From Bacillota bacterium (GTDB lineage Bacteria; Bacillota; Clostridia; Lachnospirales; Lachnospiraceae), in the NCBI GenBank assembly GCA_017861355.1, contig JAGFXQ010000201.1, positions 1-6,494 on the forward strand: a DNA stretch of 6,494 nucleotides, read 5' to 3'. Under the pieces are notes generated by a model. It worked only from the letters and a program-made list of their open reading frames with translations. It was not told the origin of the DNA and did not search any database. This document shows positions 5,347-6,494 of this stretch, piece after piece. The first letter of the stretch is position 1; every line of letters begins with the position of its first letter. The position numbers were made by a program, and so were the translations under genes.

Positions 5347-5354
5347 GTCATTTC
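5323..5354. promoter_or_regulatory. Paired direct motifs in the divergent control region (possible AraC sites)
   Basis: AGCAAAATCATT begins at 5323 and AGCAACAAGTCATTT at 5339. They share AGCAA and TCATT, and the AGCAA parts are 16 bases apart. AraC-type dimers often bind direct half-sites about two helical turns apart, so a 16-base step is short of ideal. TGCTGT at 5301-5306 is an inverted copy of ACAGCA at 5337-5342. For the fucosidase I find only a weak promoter, TTGAAT (5384-5389) with TACTAT (5405-5410) at 15 bases, as expected if it needs an activator. Confidence 0.35.
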
Positions 5355-5453
5355 GATATTTTATGATTTCTTTTTATATATTATTGAATTTTATGTTTTT
5401 CATTTACTATCAAAGAGGGAAATGCTAATATTCCGAAAAAGGAGGTAAGAAAT

Positions 5454-6416
5454 ATGATTTCTTTATTGGAACTGCAGAAACATTTTATCAACTTAAGGTT
5501 GGGAACTTTCATTCACTTTAGTAGCGGTACGGTTCAGTTTAACTCGAGTGAAACTGAGGACTGGGAATTCGAATGTGAGAATAACGATAAGCACAGACTT
5601 TATCCCTTCAATGAGAAAGACTGGAATCCATTAAATCTGGACTGCGACCAGTGGGCTGCTGTTGCGAAAAGCGGTGGGTGTAAGTTTGCTGCATATATCA
5701 CAAAGCACCATGAGGGTTTCGCAATGTGGCCTACTGCCTATTCTGAACACAGCGTCAAAAATGCAACGAATAAGACCGATGTTGTGGCAGCCTATCTTGA
5801 AGCATTTCGAAAGGTCGGGATAGAGGCCGGACTATACTACTCTGTGCTTGACTTAACAGCCGGAATCAATAGAAAATCTTGTAATGATGAGCAGAAAAAG
5901 ATTATCAAAGGACAGATTTCTGAACTTTTGACCAATTATGGCGAAATTCCATTCCTGATTGTGGACGGTTGGAATTCCCCCTGGGGTGGCCCTTCTTATG
6001 AGATGTTACCCTTTGAAGAAGTTGACGAATTGGTAAAATCATTGCAACCCAACTGTCTGCTGATGAATATTGGATGGACGAAAGGCATTGATGGCTCAGA
6101 TATTTTATTCTTTGAAAATGCCGCAGGTCAGGATGTATCTTCTGGTTTTGAGGGTCCTGGGGCTTTATGTCAAAAGTTAACCGGAACGTGGTTTTGGCGT
6201 GCTACTGACGCAGTAACGAATCCTGCCAGTGCTACCTGGGCATTAGAGAAAATGTATCCGTGTTTTCCGATGAATGTGAATTTTATACTTAACCTCAGTC
6301 CTAACAAAGAGGGCAGAATAGATGAAAATCTAGCCAATGAATTCGCGAAGCTCGGAGAGGAACTCATCCTGCCTGACCCTATCAAAGAAATCCCAAACGG
6401 TTGGCTGAAAAGATAG
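5454..6416 (+). CDS. GH29-type alpha-L-fucosidase, catalytic domain only
   Basis: This 320-residue enzyme should release L-fucose from glycans or fucosyl-oligosaccharides by a retaining mechanism. It has no signal peptide, so it probably acts in the cytoplasm on imported oligosaccharides. Family motifs run in order: RLGTFIHFS (15-23), LDCDQWAAVAKSGGCKFA (62-79), ITKHHEGFAMWP (82-93), KTDVVAAYLEAFRKVGIEAGLYYS (107-130) and FLIVDGW (167-173), where D171 sits at the nucleophile position. FFENAAGQ (219-226) has E221 as a candidate acid/base, followed by TGTWFWR (243-249) and NVNFILNLSPNKEGRID (274-290). It lacks the C-terminal beta-sandwich of longer members. The usual WFDG is IVDGW here, a divergence. 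The start is fixed by AAGGAGG, eight bases upstream. It stands alone, divergent from an AraC regulator, and ends in a terminator. Family assignment is firm, substrate is not known. Confidence 0.88.
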   Translation: MISLLELQKHFINLRLGTFIHFSSGTVQFNSSETEDWEFECENNDKHRLYPFNEKDWNPLNLDCDQWAAVAKSGGCKFAAYITKHHEGFAMWPTAYSEHSVKNATNKTDVVAAYLEAFRKVGIEAGLYYSVLDLTAGINRKSCNDEQKKIIKGQISELLTNYGEIPFLIVDGWNSPWGGPSYEMLPFEEVDELVKSLQPNCLLMNIGWTKGIDGSDILFFENAAGQDVSSGFEGPGALCQKLTGTWFWRATDAVTNPASATWALEKMYPCFPMNVNFILNLSPNKEGRIDENLANEFAKLGEELILPDPIKEIPNGWLKR

Positions 6417-6420
6417 AGAT

Positions 6421-6455
6421 GATGCCAAGCGGTGTAAAGTCGCTTGGCATCTTTT
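6421..6455 (+). terminator. Strong intrinsic terminator of the fucosidase gene
   Basis: GATGCCAAGCG (6421-6431) and CGCTTGGCATC (6441-6451) form a perfect 11-bp stem with a nine-base loop, followed by TTTT. It begins four bases after the stop codon, so the fucosidase is the last gene of its transcript. The remaining bases to 6494 hold no supported feature. Confidence 0.88.
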
Positions 6456-6494
6456 GGGTCATTAAATTATGTCTAAAGGGACAAGATATCATTG

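Noticed and set aside
6170..6385. Minus-strand open frame of 71 codons inside the fucosidase gene
   Set aside because: It is antisense to conserved GH29 motifs and has no ribosome site or promoter.
6469..6494. Possible start of another plus-strand gene (ATG at 6469)
   Set aside because: Only eight codons are visible, no ribosome site precedes it and the peptide is too short to identify.

Overview
The window is low-GC DNA with AGGAGG-type ribosome sites, frequent GTG/TTG starts, a BglG/LicT-type antiterminator and RAT-terminator leaders. This fits a Firmicute, most likely a clostridium (Lachnospiraceae-like). The assignment comes from sequence style and protein resemblance only, not from a database search.

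Layout: six genes lie on the minus strand and one on the plus strand. From the left: (1) the 5' part of a glucose-family PTS permease gene (ptsG-like, cut by the window edge). (2) Its leader, with a ribonucleic antiterminator (RAT) overlapping an intrinsic terminator. (3) A PRD-containing transcriptional antiterminator, itself preceded by a second RAT-terminator pair and a promoter. (4) A repeat-rich spacer holding a 13-bp tandem repeat and a long-looped inverted repeat. (5) A stand-alone nucleotidyltransferase. (6) A GNAT acetyltransferase with a YoaP-type C-terminal domain. (7) A 221-residue protein I do not recognise, followed by a probable terminator. (8) An AraC-family regulator, divergent from (9) a small, probably cytoplasmic GH29-type alpha-L-fucosidase that ends in a strong terminator.

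How the parts work together: genes 1-3 form a sugar-uptake switch. When the PTS substrate is present, the antiterminator should bind both RATs, open its own transcript and that of the permease, and so reinforce uptake. The AraC regulator and fucosidase share a 174-bp divergent control region and probably form a regulator-target pair for fucosylated glycans. The nucleotidyltransferase, acetyltransferase and unknown gene between these units have no visible pathway link to either.

Four of the six minus-strand genes start at GTG or TTG, each decided by a well-placed Shine-Dalgarno. I see no rRNA, tRNA, CRISPR array, complete insertion sequence or phage gene. The most noteworthy items are the two differing RATs in one regulon, the unrecognised 221-residue protein, and the repeat block at 1641-1735.
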